Shown here: piece by piece, positions 12,374 through 24,369 of the stretch | Layout: each line of letters opens with the position of its first letter | Position numbering within the stretch: the stretch's first letter is position 1 | Origin: Laccaria trichodermophora | Taxonomy: Eukaryota > Basidiomycota > Agaricomycetes > Agaricales > Hydnangiaceae | Assembly: GCA_018417955.1 (NCBI GenBank) | Contig: JACTVC010000021.1 | Span: 124,001-188,000 of the forward strand | Direction of reading: 5' to 3' | DNA length: 64,000 bases | Notes under the pieces: model-generated | Seen by the model: the letters and a program-made list of their open reading frames with translations, nothing else | Told to the model about the DNA's origin: nothing | Databases searched by the model: none | Program-made: the position numbers and the translations under genes

Positions 12374-15300
12374 TAGTGTTCCCAAAGCAGGTTTACAAGG
12401 TGGGTGGAGGTGGGTATGGGTGTGGGTCAGCATTTATGTACCTGTGGTGCAACCTGTACCCTTGCTAAGGGTTTTGGAGGGTTTTGGCACAACAGCACAG
12501 TGGCTGCATGTGCCAGAACAGAAATGTAAATATGTGCCAAGTCCCTATGTACAGTTTCAAATATTTTTCAAACCTTAAATCCATCCTGAATATGCTCTCG
12601 CATACCCTGAAAAAGGTTCAACCTACACCTCAGTATGTCGGAGTCCCTAGAACCTCCTGCAAAAAAATCTTCCTCAGGCACAATCATCAGTGCCACAAAA
12701 TGAAAGCTTACTGCTCTGATTTCCATGTTTGTGAAGGCTGTTTGCCCTAAAAAGAAGGTCAAGGTAACCAGGTCATTGGGTGTGGCATCTTCAGTCCAGG
12801 AGACTGGTGCAGCGTCTTTAGTTCAAGAGTGGCAACCCATGCCATCTGTTACTTCCTGCCACAGGGTTATCATTAGCGACAAAGAAGATGATGAGCAAAG
12901 TTTTCACTGTGGTCAAACCCTGGATCCCAACAGCAACGTGATCATTGTATCGGATGACAAAGAGATCATGACTGAAAAGGAATTAGGTAGGTGACAAAAT
13001 GTTTTTGAGGCTGAATACTTACCTTCAACCAGTGCGCTTGTCCAAGGAATGGACTGCTGGTGTTTATGGATTCTTCAAGCCCAATCCCATCATTGAATAC
13101 ACAAATGGATGACATCCTCACACCTTTATCTGTCTGGCAACTCATTGCCGCAGTGCCACCCAAAATGTACACCGCTTTCTTGACACTGGAGATGCAAAGT
13201 CCACCAGTAACCTCCAGAGGCACGCCATAAAATGTTGGGGTGAGGAGAATGTCGACGCTGCATGCAGGTGTCCTGTTGATGAAATCTGTGAGGCGACGAA
13301 AGGTGTACTACCATCTGGGTCAATAACAGCTGCATTCGAACACAAAGGGAAAGGGAAAGTTACTTATTCATATTGTCAGCACACCTGAATGGAAACTAGA
13401 TAAATTTTCAACTCACCATAAAGAGAATATTACTGAACGACATGAAACAGGGCTGAACTTGTTTGTTGGGTAGCCAAGAGTTCACGGCCTTTGAACATTG
13501 TCAAAGACTGTGGGTTCCAGAGCTTGATGAAGACCGGATGCCTGGAGTACTGGCTCCCCTCACCAAGCACATCTGCACGAGATGTCAAGTTGGTGTTCAT
13601 GAAAACTCATAATCAGATTGCTAAAATACTAATGGTCAGTTGGTGTAATGGTACTCAACATGTAAGTCTCACCTGCTTCAAGGAACACCCAGGGTCCCTC
13701 AGCTTTGCTACAGATGCTTGGTCTTCTCCCAACCATAAGGCCTACATTGCGGTTACTGTCCACTTCGAACAAGATGGTGTTCCACTGTCAATGCTCCTTG
13801 ACATTGTCAAGGTCCCTCACTCACACTCTGGCTTGAACCTGGCGAAGGCATTCACAACTATCCTGGAAGACTTCAATATTTTGGACGAGGTAAGCATAGT
13901 TCTATTATTACAAAATTTGATTCATACCTTGCCTCCAGATCCTCAGTATTACATGCAACAACACATCCAATAATGGCACAATGATCCTCAAGCTTTTGAA
14001 GCTCACTCCTGCCTTTTCTGGTGAATCCAACTTGATCTGTTGCTTCAACCACATCCTCGCCCTCATCGCAAAGAGCACTATTCATGTGTTTGATGTTCCA
14101 GAAGTTGATAAAGCCAAAGTGCTGGACAACACGACCGCCAAGCTGCTGGAACTGGCAAAAAACATTGATGTTGAGGAGCTTGAGGCTCAGGCAGCATGAT
14201 TGGATGATGAAAGTGACAGCAGAGGTGGGCAGGTGGACAGTGTGGATGGATGGATTGACAAGTGCCTTGAATTGTCAGATGTTGAGCATGAGGAACTGGA
14301 TGACAGTGTCCTCCCAGTTTGGCTGCTCCTAGTCAAGGTAAGTTCAGTTTGCATTTTGGACATGGATATATGAAAACTTACCAAGAACCTACAGCTATGT
14401 AAACTCTCCTATGCCATCATCAACTCCACCACTCTGCTGTTGCCAAAGTGGTTTTCAACATTGAAAGACCTGAAACTTGATGAGTGCATGATGGCCTGAG
14501 ATGTTTCGACATGTTGGAACTTGACCTATGATATGTTGAAGTTTGCAATTGACTATCGAAAGGCGATTGACAGACTTACCAGTGACAAGAATCTTGGCCT
14601 TTGGCAGTATGAGCTTGACAACAATGAGTGGGAGATCGCCAAACAGTTGTCTTCATTGTTGATGGTGAGCTGACATCAATCCATGGGACAGCTTACTAAT
14701 TGTTTCACAGATATTCAAAGACGTCACTTTGTATTTTTCACACTTGACACCCAACATACCCACCATCCTTCCAGCCATGGACCACATCGACAAGTGGCTG
14801 ACGACTGCCTCTATCAACTCCAAGCTTCCCACATCCATCCGCACAGCTGCCAGTCTGTCCAAAAAAACCTTGAACCACTACTATGAATGTTCAGATTGCT
14901 CTAAGGTCTATCACATCACAATGGGTATGTATTTCAGTTCGACTTCTTTGATTCATTCATACACTAACTTCCCTTAAACAAGTTCTTGATCCATGTTGTA
15001 AACTTGAATACTTCAAAACAGCAAAATGGGAGAAGGAATGGATTGATGGAGCAGAATGGCTCTTTAGGCAGGAATACATCAACTTGTACAGGGATCTCAA
15101 GGTTGAGGCCTCAGAACCAAGCATTGTTCTTGCTGCTCAGGCAGAGAAGCAGGTAAGCACCTTCCTCATTCAAGTTGATAATTCTAAACACGGTTTTAGA
15201 GCACCTCAATATCAACCAACATGTTTGACTCCCTTCCTGCGTTCTTGGGAATGGCATCTTTTACCGACAATGACGAAGTTTCCCGATACCTTTCCGAAGA

Positions 15301-15840
15301 TGTCGTGCCAATGAAACCAGAGGATATGCTTGCATGGTGGGCATCCAAGAAGACTGTCTACCCTTGCCTCTCTCGAATGGCACTCGACTATCTTTCAATC
15401 CCTGGTATGTAAATCAAACACAGACTGAGACCTTACTAATGTACTCATTAGCTACCTCTGTCAACGTTGAATGTGTCTTCAGCCATGGCTGCATCCTTTT
15501 GTCTCATCTCTGCAACTGCATGTCTGCTCAAACAACTCACTCACTCATGTGTCTCCAGGCTTGGAGCCTTCTTGGCTACGTCAAGAATAAGGATGTACTA
15601 TCTGTTACACGGCTGCCAGAGACTGAAGGTGAGGATGATGAGGATTTAGAAGATGGCTGGGATGACATTGATGTGTAACATATTTTCAAACCTGTTGAAC
15701 CTGCCCAACCTGTGTAAGACCCACCCAACCCATGTATGCACCTGCACCTGCACCCTGACCTGGGTGTTGGGTAGGGGTATTTGTGTATGTGGGTACAGGT
15801 CACCACATTAGCACCCACAGGTTACCTGTGGTGATCACTA
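12374..15840 (+). mobile_element. hAT transposon, 3,467 bp, with 8-bp target duplication
   Basis: Flanks are CTTGGGGC (12,366-12,373) and CTTGGGGT (15,841-15,848), an 8-bp duplication with one change. NLR2's downstream region has a single CTTGGGGT at about 31,919-31,926, which is the empty site. The ends read TAGTGTTCCC at left and, reverse-complemented, TAGTGATCAC at right, fitting the hAT terminal pattern YARNG. Subterminal DNA at both ends is rich in GGGTGGG/CCTACCC motifs. It encodes the broken transposase at 12,725-15,678. Confidence 0.92.
12725..15678 (+). pseudogene. hAT transposase with BED finger and dimerisation domain, multiple in-frame TGA stops
   Basis: Cut-and-paste transposase of the hAT superfamily. 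The N-terminus is basic and acidic (12,725-12,990). A BED-type zinc finger runs about 13,110-13,250 (CLATHC...LQRHAIKCWGEE). The catalytic block near 13,690-13,880 reads SFATDAWSSPNHKAYIAVTV. Later blocks include CFNHILALIAKS and STCWNLTYDML. The C-terminal dimerisation region (15,355-15,600) reads PCLSRMALDYLSIP and TSVNVECVFSHG. Several 50-60 nt introns interrupt it. Four in-frame TGA codons (13110-13112, 13386-13388, 14197-14199, 14497-14499) fall inside otherwise conserved text, and a donor near 13,398 reads AT instead of GT. It ends TAA after GWDDIDV. The start at 12,725 is the first good Met and is uncertain. Confidence 0.88.
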
Positions 15841-15848
15841 CTTGGGGT

Positions 15849-16701
15849 GCCCTGAGCTATCCTCAAGGAGTCCCAAAGCAGTACCACAATGTGCCAGGAT
15901 GCTTAAGTGTGCTTCAGTATATATCAATATCATTGTTGTGCTGCTGTAGTGTTGATGGTGAAAGAAATGAGGTGATTGCCATATGGGGCAACAATGAAAA
16001 GGACAGACAGTGCTAAAACACTCCATGATGAGTAAGCCTGAGGTACAAGGGCAAACTCATCTTAGGATAAGATAACATCTGTGTCAGAACCAGACATCTC
16101 ACATATGTGTATGTACAGTACTAATACATGTCTACACTACTGGTAGTGTTTTCCCCACCTTTTGGATCTGGTTCTGACACTAAGAAATCACTTGTCAGCC
16201 ATCTCCCAAATTTATTCAAATCTTTTTTGCTCCTCATAACACCCTTGGCTGACTTGAAACACTGAACACAAAAATGGATGAAAAATAAAAATACATCAAA
16301 AATGAAGATTCTATCTGTTTTTAAAAACTTATATTTTCCTGTCTTTTTTCATATTATTTTTGGGTCTATTTCTCATCTTGTTTTTCTGAAAAATAGATAG
16401 TGTGAAGTTTGAACAAGGTTGGTGACAATATTCTCTAGGACTGTGAAAAGAGGTCTTTATGGCCCTCTTGGATATGGATGCAAGGATATAGGAAGGATTG
16501 AAAGACAGCAGTGTACTATAAATTACGAAGTATCACTCTCGACAAGGTTCGAGGACACCATTCAACGAAAGGTAATCTACTATCCGCCCCAACCCAACCC
16601 CCAAATATCAAAGAGAACTAAAAAAAACGAAGCAAAACTCGAAACAAAGCTCACAACTTCGTAATCAAAAGGGAACTAAAAGAAAAACGACGCCAAGACA
16701 T
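15849..16701. other. NLR1 downstream tail and conserved non-coding segment X1
   Basis: 15,849-16,060 matches the sequence after NLR2 (about 31,927-32,150). 16,064-16,430 matches 38,705-38,869 joined to 45,647-45,838, the X segment split by the palindromic element in unit 2. 16,430-16,701 is the 3' flank of the P gene, shared with 45,838-46,121. It is the undisturbed site for two large insertions (TA at about 16,068-16,069; TAA at 16,237-16,239). No gene was recognised. Confidence 0.75.
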
Positions 16702-18945
16702 TCAAAACGGCACAGGCTCCCAAGACTGCACCGTATCACACTCGTCCACCCACACCGATTTTGAAAAATTCTCGCATGCTTGCCGCAAACGCGCTTTAAG
16801 AGCCCGAGCGGATGCTTCGCCCGTGTAAGTCGTGGTGTTGTGTCCTGCTGCGTATACAGAGGTCGTCGGTGCGTAGACGCTGTCCATAGTGTTCTGCGCA
16901 CTGTACACACTTCTCATAGCGCTCTGCGCACTGTACGCGCTGCCCATCGTGTTCTCCCCACTGTACATAGACGCCATCGTGTACACGCTAGCCATCGTCG
17001 TGTTCTCCCCGCCAGCAGTCGTCGTGTTACCCCCACACAGATTGACAGAGTTCGCAGAATCGTCAACAACGGTATTCGCAATGTCACTCCCGAACCGGGC
17101 GATTGGGTTTCGCGTTTTCGAGGTGCGTGTTGATATGGGGTTTTCTTGCTTGATTGGGTTCTGCAAGAACGGATTCTTCTTCTTCTGGACCATCGACGCT
17201 GTAGTAGAACCATGCGCAATCAAAGCCAAAGTAGACGAGCTCGAGCTCGAAGTCGAGGCCGTCATCGTATTGGTTATATCGCGCAAAAGTCGGCTGGAGG
17301 GTCGGAGTGCAGGTAAGCTGGCATGTGGAGCCAAACCCTTAATCGGCTCAACACCGAAACTAGCACGCGGACTCCCAGTCTTCGGAGGCACACCACTCAT
17401 CCGCTGCGAACTCCCATGACCACCAAAACCAGCAGCAGCCCCAGATTTCCTCCTCCCGCACGCCTCACGTAACCGCGCATTCAGTGCCGGCATCGATATC
17501 TCCAAGGTATCATCCCATCCTCCTCCTCCTCTTCCTCGCCGCTTTCATCCAAGACCGCACGAACTTGATCAACGATGCCACCACGTCGTCGAGGGGACTG
17601 CAAAGAAACAGGAACAGGCGACCCATTCTCATCCACGCTAAACCTAAACCTTGGGGAGCGGGTATACCCACTTGGCCTGTATATGTCTCTTTCCTTGACC
17701 AGGCGGTTCATCGGTACGGCTTTTTCAGAAGGAGAGACGGTGACGACGGTGATGGGTTCTATGGTGAAGGTATCCTCGAATGGGTTCTCACTGTCCTCTT
17801 CCTCCAACTCCAAGGAACACGCTCCGCTATTCGCGATCGCCCAAGACGCGTCGAGGTACATGTCTAGATCGAATAGGTCCGTGTAATGTGGGGGAGGAGG
17901 AAGGGAGTTGACGATGTTCTGGGGGTTCGTGAACGGGTCCTCCTCGCGTTCTTGCCCCTGTTCTTGTTCTTATTCTTGTTGCCCCCAACCTAAAAGAGGC
18001 ATATTGGTCGCCATGTACTTCCCCGAACCACTAGAGCTTTCCCAAGGGATGTCCCAAGACGTGTCATTTGGGCAGGGACTTTGCTTATCCAAGCTGATCT
18101 GGAGACTCTGTGAGATATTGAACGACGGTGGATCCGGGGATGGGGACGGGGAGACGTCGAATGGGTTTACGTCTTCTTTATTGAGTGCGTATTCTAGATC
18201 TTCCATGACGTGTTTCAACGCAATGTCTTCGTCGTCGTCTTCTGGGCCTGGGGCTGCGCTTAAGAAGACTGGTTGGGTGATTTTGGGCGTGGGTGTGGGT
18301 GGTGTGCATGGGACGCTTGCCGAAGCAGTGGATGATGACAATGGAGGGGGAGGAGGGGGCTTCTTTTCAGGCGTACAAGGCGTGATGATCACCGCCGGAA
18401 GCGGTTGACGTGGATGTAAGCTTGAGATTTGGTACGTCGTCCCCCTGTCGACGCGTGCGTTCCATTCGTCTACGGCTGTGAGGGACGGGAGACAGAAGAC
18501 TAGGGGCAGTGGGACGATGAGATCTTGAAGCTTTCTAGCTTGAGGTCTTTGTCGCGTGGCACTGGCGTTACGCCGTTGTTTTGGGCTGGCGATTAGACTT
18601 GGGTTGCGCATGAATTGTTCTTTTTGTGCACGTCATGAGCCTGTGAGGCCAGTCCAGTTTAGTTATGCAATTGCAAGAGATGGATGTGATGAAGACGTAC
18701 TGAGTTGATTAGGACCAAGGGAATGATACTCGTGCGGAGGCTGCCGTCGGTCGAGGAGTTTGCGGTGGACCATTCCGTTGCTTGAGAGGTATGGCTGTTG
18801 AGAGTGGGCCTGGCAGTGACTGCTCTGTGCGGAAGATGGACAGCGACTTGGAGGTCAGGAATTGGTCAGGAAGGCCCATATGCTCTGCAAGATAGCCCCA
18901 TTGGCAGAGGACCTCAACAGGCATATGAGGCTGGTTGGAGCGCAT
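16702..18945 (-). pseudogene. P gene copy 2, near full length, frame-broken
   Basis: Full-length paralogue of the open P gene at 46,122-48,258. Readable blocks: 17,970-18,611 (INPFDVS-type acidic region equivalents), 17,481-17,861 (EDSENPFEDTFTIEP), and 16,702-17,505 (LREACGRRKSGAA to the C-terminus WEPVPF). Three breaks show: a 7-nt loss just after the initiator ATG (near 18,875) shifts the N-terminal membrane segment; an in-frame TAA near 17,970 lies in a Gln/Glu repeat; and a frameshift lies near 17,500-17,520. It sits divergently from FMO copy 2, whose start is about 325 bp away. Confidence 0.8.
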
Positions 18946-19270
18946 ATATGCGCTTTCACAGACAAAGGCGATGTTTGAATGATTGACGCGACGCGTGTAT
19001 TTGTCAATGTTTGACTAGCAATTCAATGGCCTTCGTCTGCCTCTGTCTTGTCTCTCTCTCTCTCCATTGAATGCGACCTCTCTGCCAACTCTCTGCTTCA
19101 CGTTCTGCCATTTTCAGTGGCAGTGACATCTTTTGGAACCGGACATCACCACATGACACCAGAACTACCGTATTTCCGACATATCGTAATATAAACCCAG
19201 TGCGGCTGAGTGGAACACCGCCCTGTCTCATCCTCTTCCATCACACTGAGCTCACAGGATTGAATAGTCA
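18946..19270. other. Divergent spacer between P2 and FMO2
   Basis: Non-coding. Homology to the P4 upstream region stops at about 18,952 (paired with about 48,311), the right-hand edge of the duplicated unit. A CT-rich tract (about 19,040-19,065) and a TATA-like site lie before FMO2. Confidence 0.55.
19190..19195 (+). promoter_or_regulatory. TATA-like box upstream of FMO copy 2
   Basis: TATAAA lies 76 bp before the candidate ATG at 19,271. Position fits a core promoter. The downstream gene is broken, so any use is unproven. Confidence 0.3.
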
Positions 19271-21922
19271 ATGAACTCCATCCAATCGAGGCATCCCTTC
19301 CCACCTTGTCCAAGCTGGGAACGAACGTTCCTGCCGATATCAATGCCACGAGCGTCGCTTCGACGTGGCTTTCATCTTTCGCCAAGTTTGCACAAAAGGG
19401 CGATGTAGAAGGCGTAACTAGCCTTCTCGTAGAATCAGACTTCTCCTCAAGCCTTCTAGCAGAGTCCGCCAAGACCACCACAGCATCATCATCATCCGTA
19501 TCTCTCTACTGGAGCGACATCCTTGCCCTCACCTGGGATCTACGAACATTTGAAGGAACAGCCACGATCAAAGCCTTCCTCGTGGACCGATTAGCCGATG
19601 CGCAGATCCAGGACGTTAAGCTTAGCGATGAGATCAAGCCTCAATTCCAGCCACCTCATCCCGACCTCGCGTGGATCCAGCTCCTATTCACGTTCGAGAC
19701 AAAGATAGGTTCCTCTACAGGAACTGCGAGGCTTGTGCCTATCAAGAATGGAGATCAGGTTGAGTGAAAGGGACAATCCATCTTCACCACCCTCGACAGC
19801 CTGAAAGGGTTCTCGGAAACGAGGCGCGTTACGAAACCCAGAGCCGAACGATGGTCAATGGGAGGAGGCTCGCCAAAGAGAAGTCGCTTTTGTGGGAGCA
19901 AACCCGACTGTCCTCATTATCGGGGGAGGCCATAGCGGATTGGAGGTGGCTGCACGTCTGAAAGCGTTGGACGTACCCACGTTGGTGATCGAAAAGAACG
20001 AGAGGATAGGAGATAACTGGAGGGGGTAGGAAGCGTTGTGCCTTCATGATCCCGTTTGTGAGTGTTGCTGCCTGCGTGCTGGTTGCGATTCACTGACGTA
20101 GAGGGTTTGAAGGGTACGGACAATTTCCTTACCTCCCATGGGTATTTCCTTCCCTTCTATATCGTGAGAGAACGCTAAGAAGTGCTATTCAGGTTCCCGT
20201 CAATCTGGCCCGTCTTCGCCCCAGCTAAAAAGGTGCGAACGCCAATAGGCCAGGTAACTCGAACCTAACAGTCACACAGCTCGCCAACTGGCTTGAATTG
20301 TACGCCGAGGCCCTAGAGCTAAACGTCTGGACCTCCTCAACAGTGACCAAAGCGAGTCGAGACGAGGAGACGAAGTTGTGGAACGTAGTTGTAAGGCAAG
20401 CAAATGAACAAGACCGCGTTTTCAAGGTCAAGCATGTTGTCTTTGCCGTGGGGTTGAAAGGCGGCGAGGGTTACGTCCCATCTATTCCCGGAATGGTGTA
20501 GCTTGTTTTCTCTTATTTCACGACTGTATGAAGAATGACGTCAACTTTAGGAGACCTTCACAGGGCAAGTCCTGCACTCATCGCAGCACAAAAGCGCCAG
20601 GGAGCATGTTGGCAAGAAAGTCGTTATTATCGGGTCATGCACGTCCGGTGCGTTTGAGTTGACTCCCAAGTGGTGGATAGATCATTGAAGAAGTATCATA
20701 GCCCACGACATTTGCGTGGATTATGTCGATCATGGTGTTGGTGTGTTCTCTTTCTTCAGCTTCGAAAAGTGTCTTTCGATTGACAGAAGATGCCTAGACG
20801 TGACAATGTTCCAACGTAGCTCGACATATATCATCTCAGCGGGAAAAGGGGTGCGAATTTTGTTGGAGGGTATGCATTCCATTCGAGCGAAGCGATGCTT
20901 CCTTCTCATCATGATCCACAGGTCTGTATTCGGAGAACGGTCCCCCCACAGATCTCGCAGACAAACTCAACATGTCTTTCCCGAACAAGCTGATCGCGGG
21001 CTTGACACACCGAGGGATGAAAGCGATCTGGGAGAACGTCGACAAGCAAGTCATCCCTCCCCATGTCGTTGCAGTTGTACGAAGCTGACATTTGTTTCCG
21101 AACTAGGGAAATCATCGAAGGCCTGCACAAAGTCGGATTCAGATTCAACAAGGGATACCTGGACTCTGGTCTCCTCCTCACTGTCTGGCAGAAAGCCGGA
21201 GGATACTACCTAGGCGGGCTAACATCATTTCCTACACAGACGTCGGAGGTAGCCAATACCTAATCGACGGCAAGATCAAGCTAAAGAACGACAGCCAAAT
21301 CGCAGGGTTCACCGAGACAGGGCTGAAATTCGACAACGGGAGCGAACTTTCCGCGGATGTGGTGGTCTTCTGCACAGGGTGGGTGTTCACATTCCTTAGT
21401 ATACGCAGGAGCATGTCTGACTTGAAACCAAAGTCTCACAGACGCCCATTATGGGATACGCAGGATCTGCGGAGACGAAGTGGCGGATAGGTGCAAGCCT
21501 TTGTGGGGGATGGACGAGGAGGGCGAGATTAATGGGTGTTGGAAGGATATGGGCGTTCCGGGGTTGTGGTATATCATGGGTATGTTGCTCCTCTTCCTTA
21601 GAGAGAAAACGTTTCGTTCTTCTGGACTCGCTTTCCTCTTTCTTTCTACCGGGATACTCGTGCTTCTTTCCTTCTTCCCTCTCTCGTTTCCTAAGAGACT
21701 CGTGTCCCTCTTCTTCCTTCCACAAAAAAGCTAATGGTTCTGCTCCACGCAACAGGTAACCTAGCACTATGCCGATTCTACTCCAAAACCATCGCACTCC
21801 GTACGCCTGTTTCCTATCTTCCTTCCAATTTGCAAGTGGCTGACATGTACATGACACAAATGCCAGAAATCAAAGCCATGGAGGGGGGACTTTTTAGTAC
21901 GCGTTATGGTGGGTCTGTATGA
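19271..21922 (+). pseudogene. Flavin-containing monooxygenase-like gene, copy 2 (broken)
   Basis: Paralogue of the gene at 1-2,547, complete in extent. Blocks: NTF2-like N-terminus (SLPTLSKLGTNVPAD, 19,300 on), Rossmann motif GGGHSG (about 19,925), LANWLELYAEALELNVWTS (about 20,280), second nucleotide-binding motif (about 20,610), VTMFQRSSTYIIS (about 20,800), GGSQYLIDGKIKLKNDSQI (about 21,245), and the C-terminus ending GGSV-TGA at 21,920-21,922. The ATG at 19,271 is out of frame with the conserved N-terminus by one base. TGA at 19,765-19,767 replaces a Trp codon that copy 1 keeps, and TAG at 20,027-20,029 falls in the RERYE signature. It is therefore a pseudogene with lesions different from those of copy 1. 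Confidence 0.82.
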
Positions 21923-22121
21923 GGTCTTGTTTAGCTTTTTGCGCTACATTTGTATATACGGATGTAAGAATATAGGGAGAATGAAAGAGAGCAATTGTAC
22001 TATAAACTACGAATGTATCACTTAACGAAAGGTAGCTACCCCAACCCGAGTACCGAAAAGAAAAAGAGAACAAAAAAAAACGAACAAAACAACATCAAAG
22101 GAGAATTTTTTGAAAAAGACT

Positions 22122-22738
22122 TCAAAACGGCACAGGCTCCCAAGACTGCGCCGTATCACACTCCTCCACCCACACAGGTTTCAAAAAATTCTTGCATGCC
22201 TCCCTCAACCTCGCTTTGACCGCCCGAACGGAGGCTTCGTTCGAGTAGGTCGTGGTGTTGTGTCCTGCGTACACGGGCGTCGGTGCGGACACGGAGGTCG
22301 TCGTGTACACGCTACCCGTAGTGTTCTGCGCACTATACACGCTTCCCATCGTGTTCTCCCCACCGTACACAGACGTCGTGGTGGACTCGCCACCCGTGGT
22401 CGTATTACCCCCCCACACAAACTAACACAGCCCGCAAAATCATCAACAACGATATTCGCAATGTCCCTTCCAAACCGCGCGATTGGGTTTCGCGTTTTTG
22501 ACGTGAGAGGGTTCCGCATTTGCGTGATTGATGAGGTAGAATTCTGGTTTTTCAACTTGATTGCGTTCTGCGTCGCAATGGGGTTCATGCGCGTCTCCGA
22601 CTCCATTGGGTTCTGCGAGAAGGGGTTCTTACGACTATGCGCAATTGAAGCCAAAGTCAACGCTGTTGATGAAGAGCTCGAGGTCGAAGTGGCCATCGTG
22701 TTGGTTATATCGCGCAAGAGCCGGCTGGAAGGTCGGAG
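22122..22738 (-). pseudogene. 3' fragment of P gene (copy P3)
   Basis: Same truncated P fragment as 2,799-3,358, with the same abrupt edge at the GGTCGGAG junction (22,738). It therefore existed before the unit duplicated. It reads LRDITNTMATSTSSS, NPFSQNP and ARFGRDIANIVVDD, then frameshifts near 22,420 into the C-terminal piece (22,122-22,418) ending WEPVPF. Confidence 0.75.
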
Positions 22739-22891
22739 CTACAAGTCCACCAGCAACTGTAAAGATTTAATAAGCTCGCTCAATGGCTTCAACTGACTGA
22801 ATATCTTGCCTCACAAAAACATCTTGTTCGAGAGGCGGCGCTTGTTCTCCCACACCAGTTCTCCCAACTTGAATGCACATATTCGCTTAGG

Positions 22892-24369
22892 TTGGTGTCC
22901 CAATTTCTTATCCTATCGGTGAGTTTGTTGAAATATGATGTATCCCTGTTTGATGTACATCTCCTCATTCACGCAAAGCAGTGTAGGAATACAGCACCTG
23001 CTCGTTTGACTGGTGTGAGGATTGCGGATAGGAAGGAGGACGATAGTTGGCTTGACGGGAAAGAGAGTGCGGACGTGGGTGGGGATGAACGATTGGTATT
23101 GAGATCGTCAAAGACCATTGTGAGTGAGTGCGATGCAACTTCCTGCTTTCTTTTCGGACTTGAGGAGTATCAAGAGCACAAAGTCGCCAAATGCAGGATG
23201 GATGAGCACGAAATCGTGTTCGTCATCGAAGAGCCGAAAATGATCGTCTGGTGTGTATCCGCCGGTGATAGGCGTTACTTCCACAACGTCGATATCGTCT
23301 GATATTTCCCGACATGCGTGGTCCCACACCGTCCGGAGTTGCTTGACCAGTTCACCGAGATCCCTGATCAGCGACAGGGCAGAGGAGGGAACGGGATGCT
23401 TTTGTCAGGCAACGAGGTGAGACCAAGCAGCAATACGGAGGGATCTAAGGGCAATGTTGAAGCCATGTGTGAGATGTAATTCTGTGTCAAGTCCATCAGT
23501 ATTCGAAGTACTTTAAGCGAAAGTAATACATACGTCGAAAAGAGCCAACATCGTTTCCCCTTCAGAAGTCGCGGAATTGCATGACGGCTGTTTTCTCATC
23601 GTATTCGTTGTCGTAGTAGCTGAAAACAACGCTCTTCCAGAAAGTCATTGAAAAGATCGGCAAGGAAGGCGGAGGATTCAATATCAACCGGAAATGGTAG
23701 GCACATTCGAAATGGATATTCTTGATGCCTTCAATATCAATGGGCGATCGACCTTTGAAGGGAGACACGACGATCCCAATGCCCTATTGCATTGTCAGTA
23801 AAGGGGGAAAAGATTCGAGCACGGAAGTTGATTGACCTTTGACATGGCTTGTCAAACTCGCGCAATTTCACAAGAATCGCTGGGAGGTTCAACGTAAAGG
23901 GTCCCTTCATCTTTGATCTGGACAGCCGGTATAAGGTGCCCTATCCGAACAGGGTGGGAGATGCTCTAGACGACGATGGTAAGGACCATAGGGAGAAGAA
24001 CGGAGATTTCGTGAGCTTACGGCGTCATTGCAGAGAAACAACCCCTCCAGCTGATTTGGCTGAAGCCTAAGTAAGAAACCTGTTGTACCGGTCAACGGCT
24101 TCGATGGGAGAAAGCATTTCCTCCCAGTCTGCGTAAATTTCCGCAAGTAGACCGTCGACTATTGATAGACGGAACTTCCTGGAGTATTGTGCAATGGAGA
24201 AACGATGTGCGAAGCCATTTTGAGTGTCTAGGTCTTCGAGTCTATCCCAAGCTTCGTCTGGTATGGCGACAACAAGGAGATGGCAACGAAGCGGGCACAC
24301 TGTGGACGATGAACTACTGTCCATTGTCGGTGACGAAGCACCAACTGCCCAATCAGCAATTCCTCCCAC
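22892..24369 (-). pseudogene. Unnamed gene U, copy 2 (fragmented)
   Basis: Paralogue of 3,532-5,012 with the same three blocks (24,067-24,369; 23,562-23,768; 23,108-23,329). Its C-terminal block has small deletions near 23,090, 23,138 and 23,250 that break the frame kept by copy 1, for example where FDDLNTNRVFIPTHVR stood. No named domain was recognised. The broken frame makes this copy clearly non-functional. Confidence 0.5.

Noticed and set aside
17481..17886. Plus-strand ORFs over P2 and P4
   Set aside because: They are shadows of the minus-strand P gene, which alone shows the conserved motifs and paralogue-conserved protein sequence.
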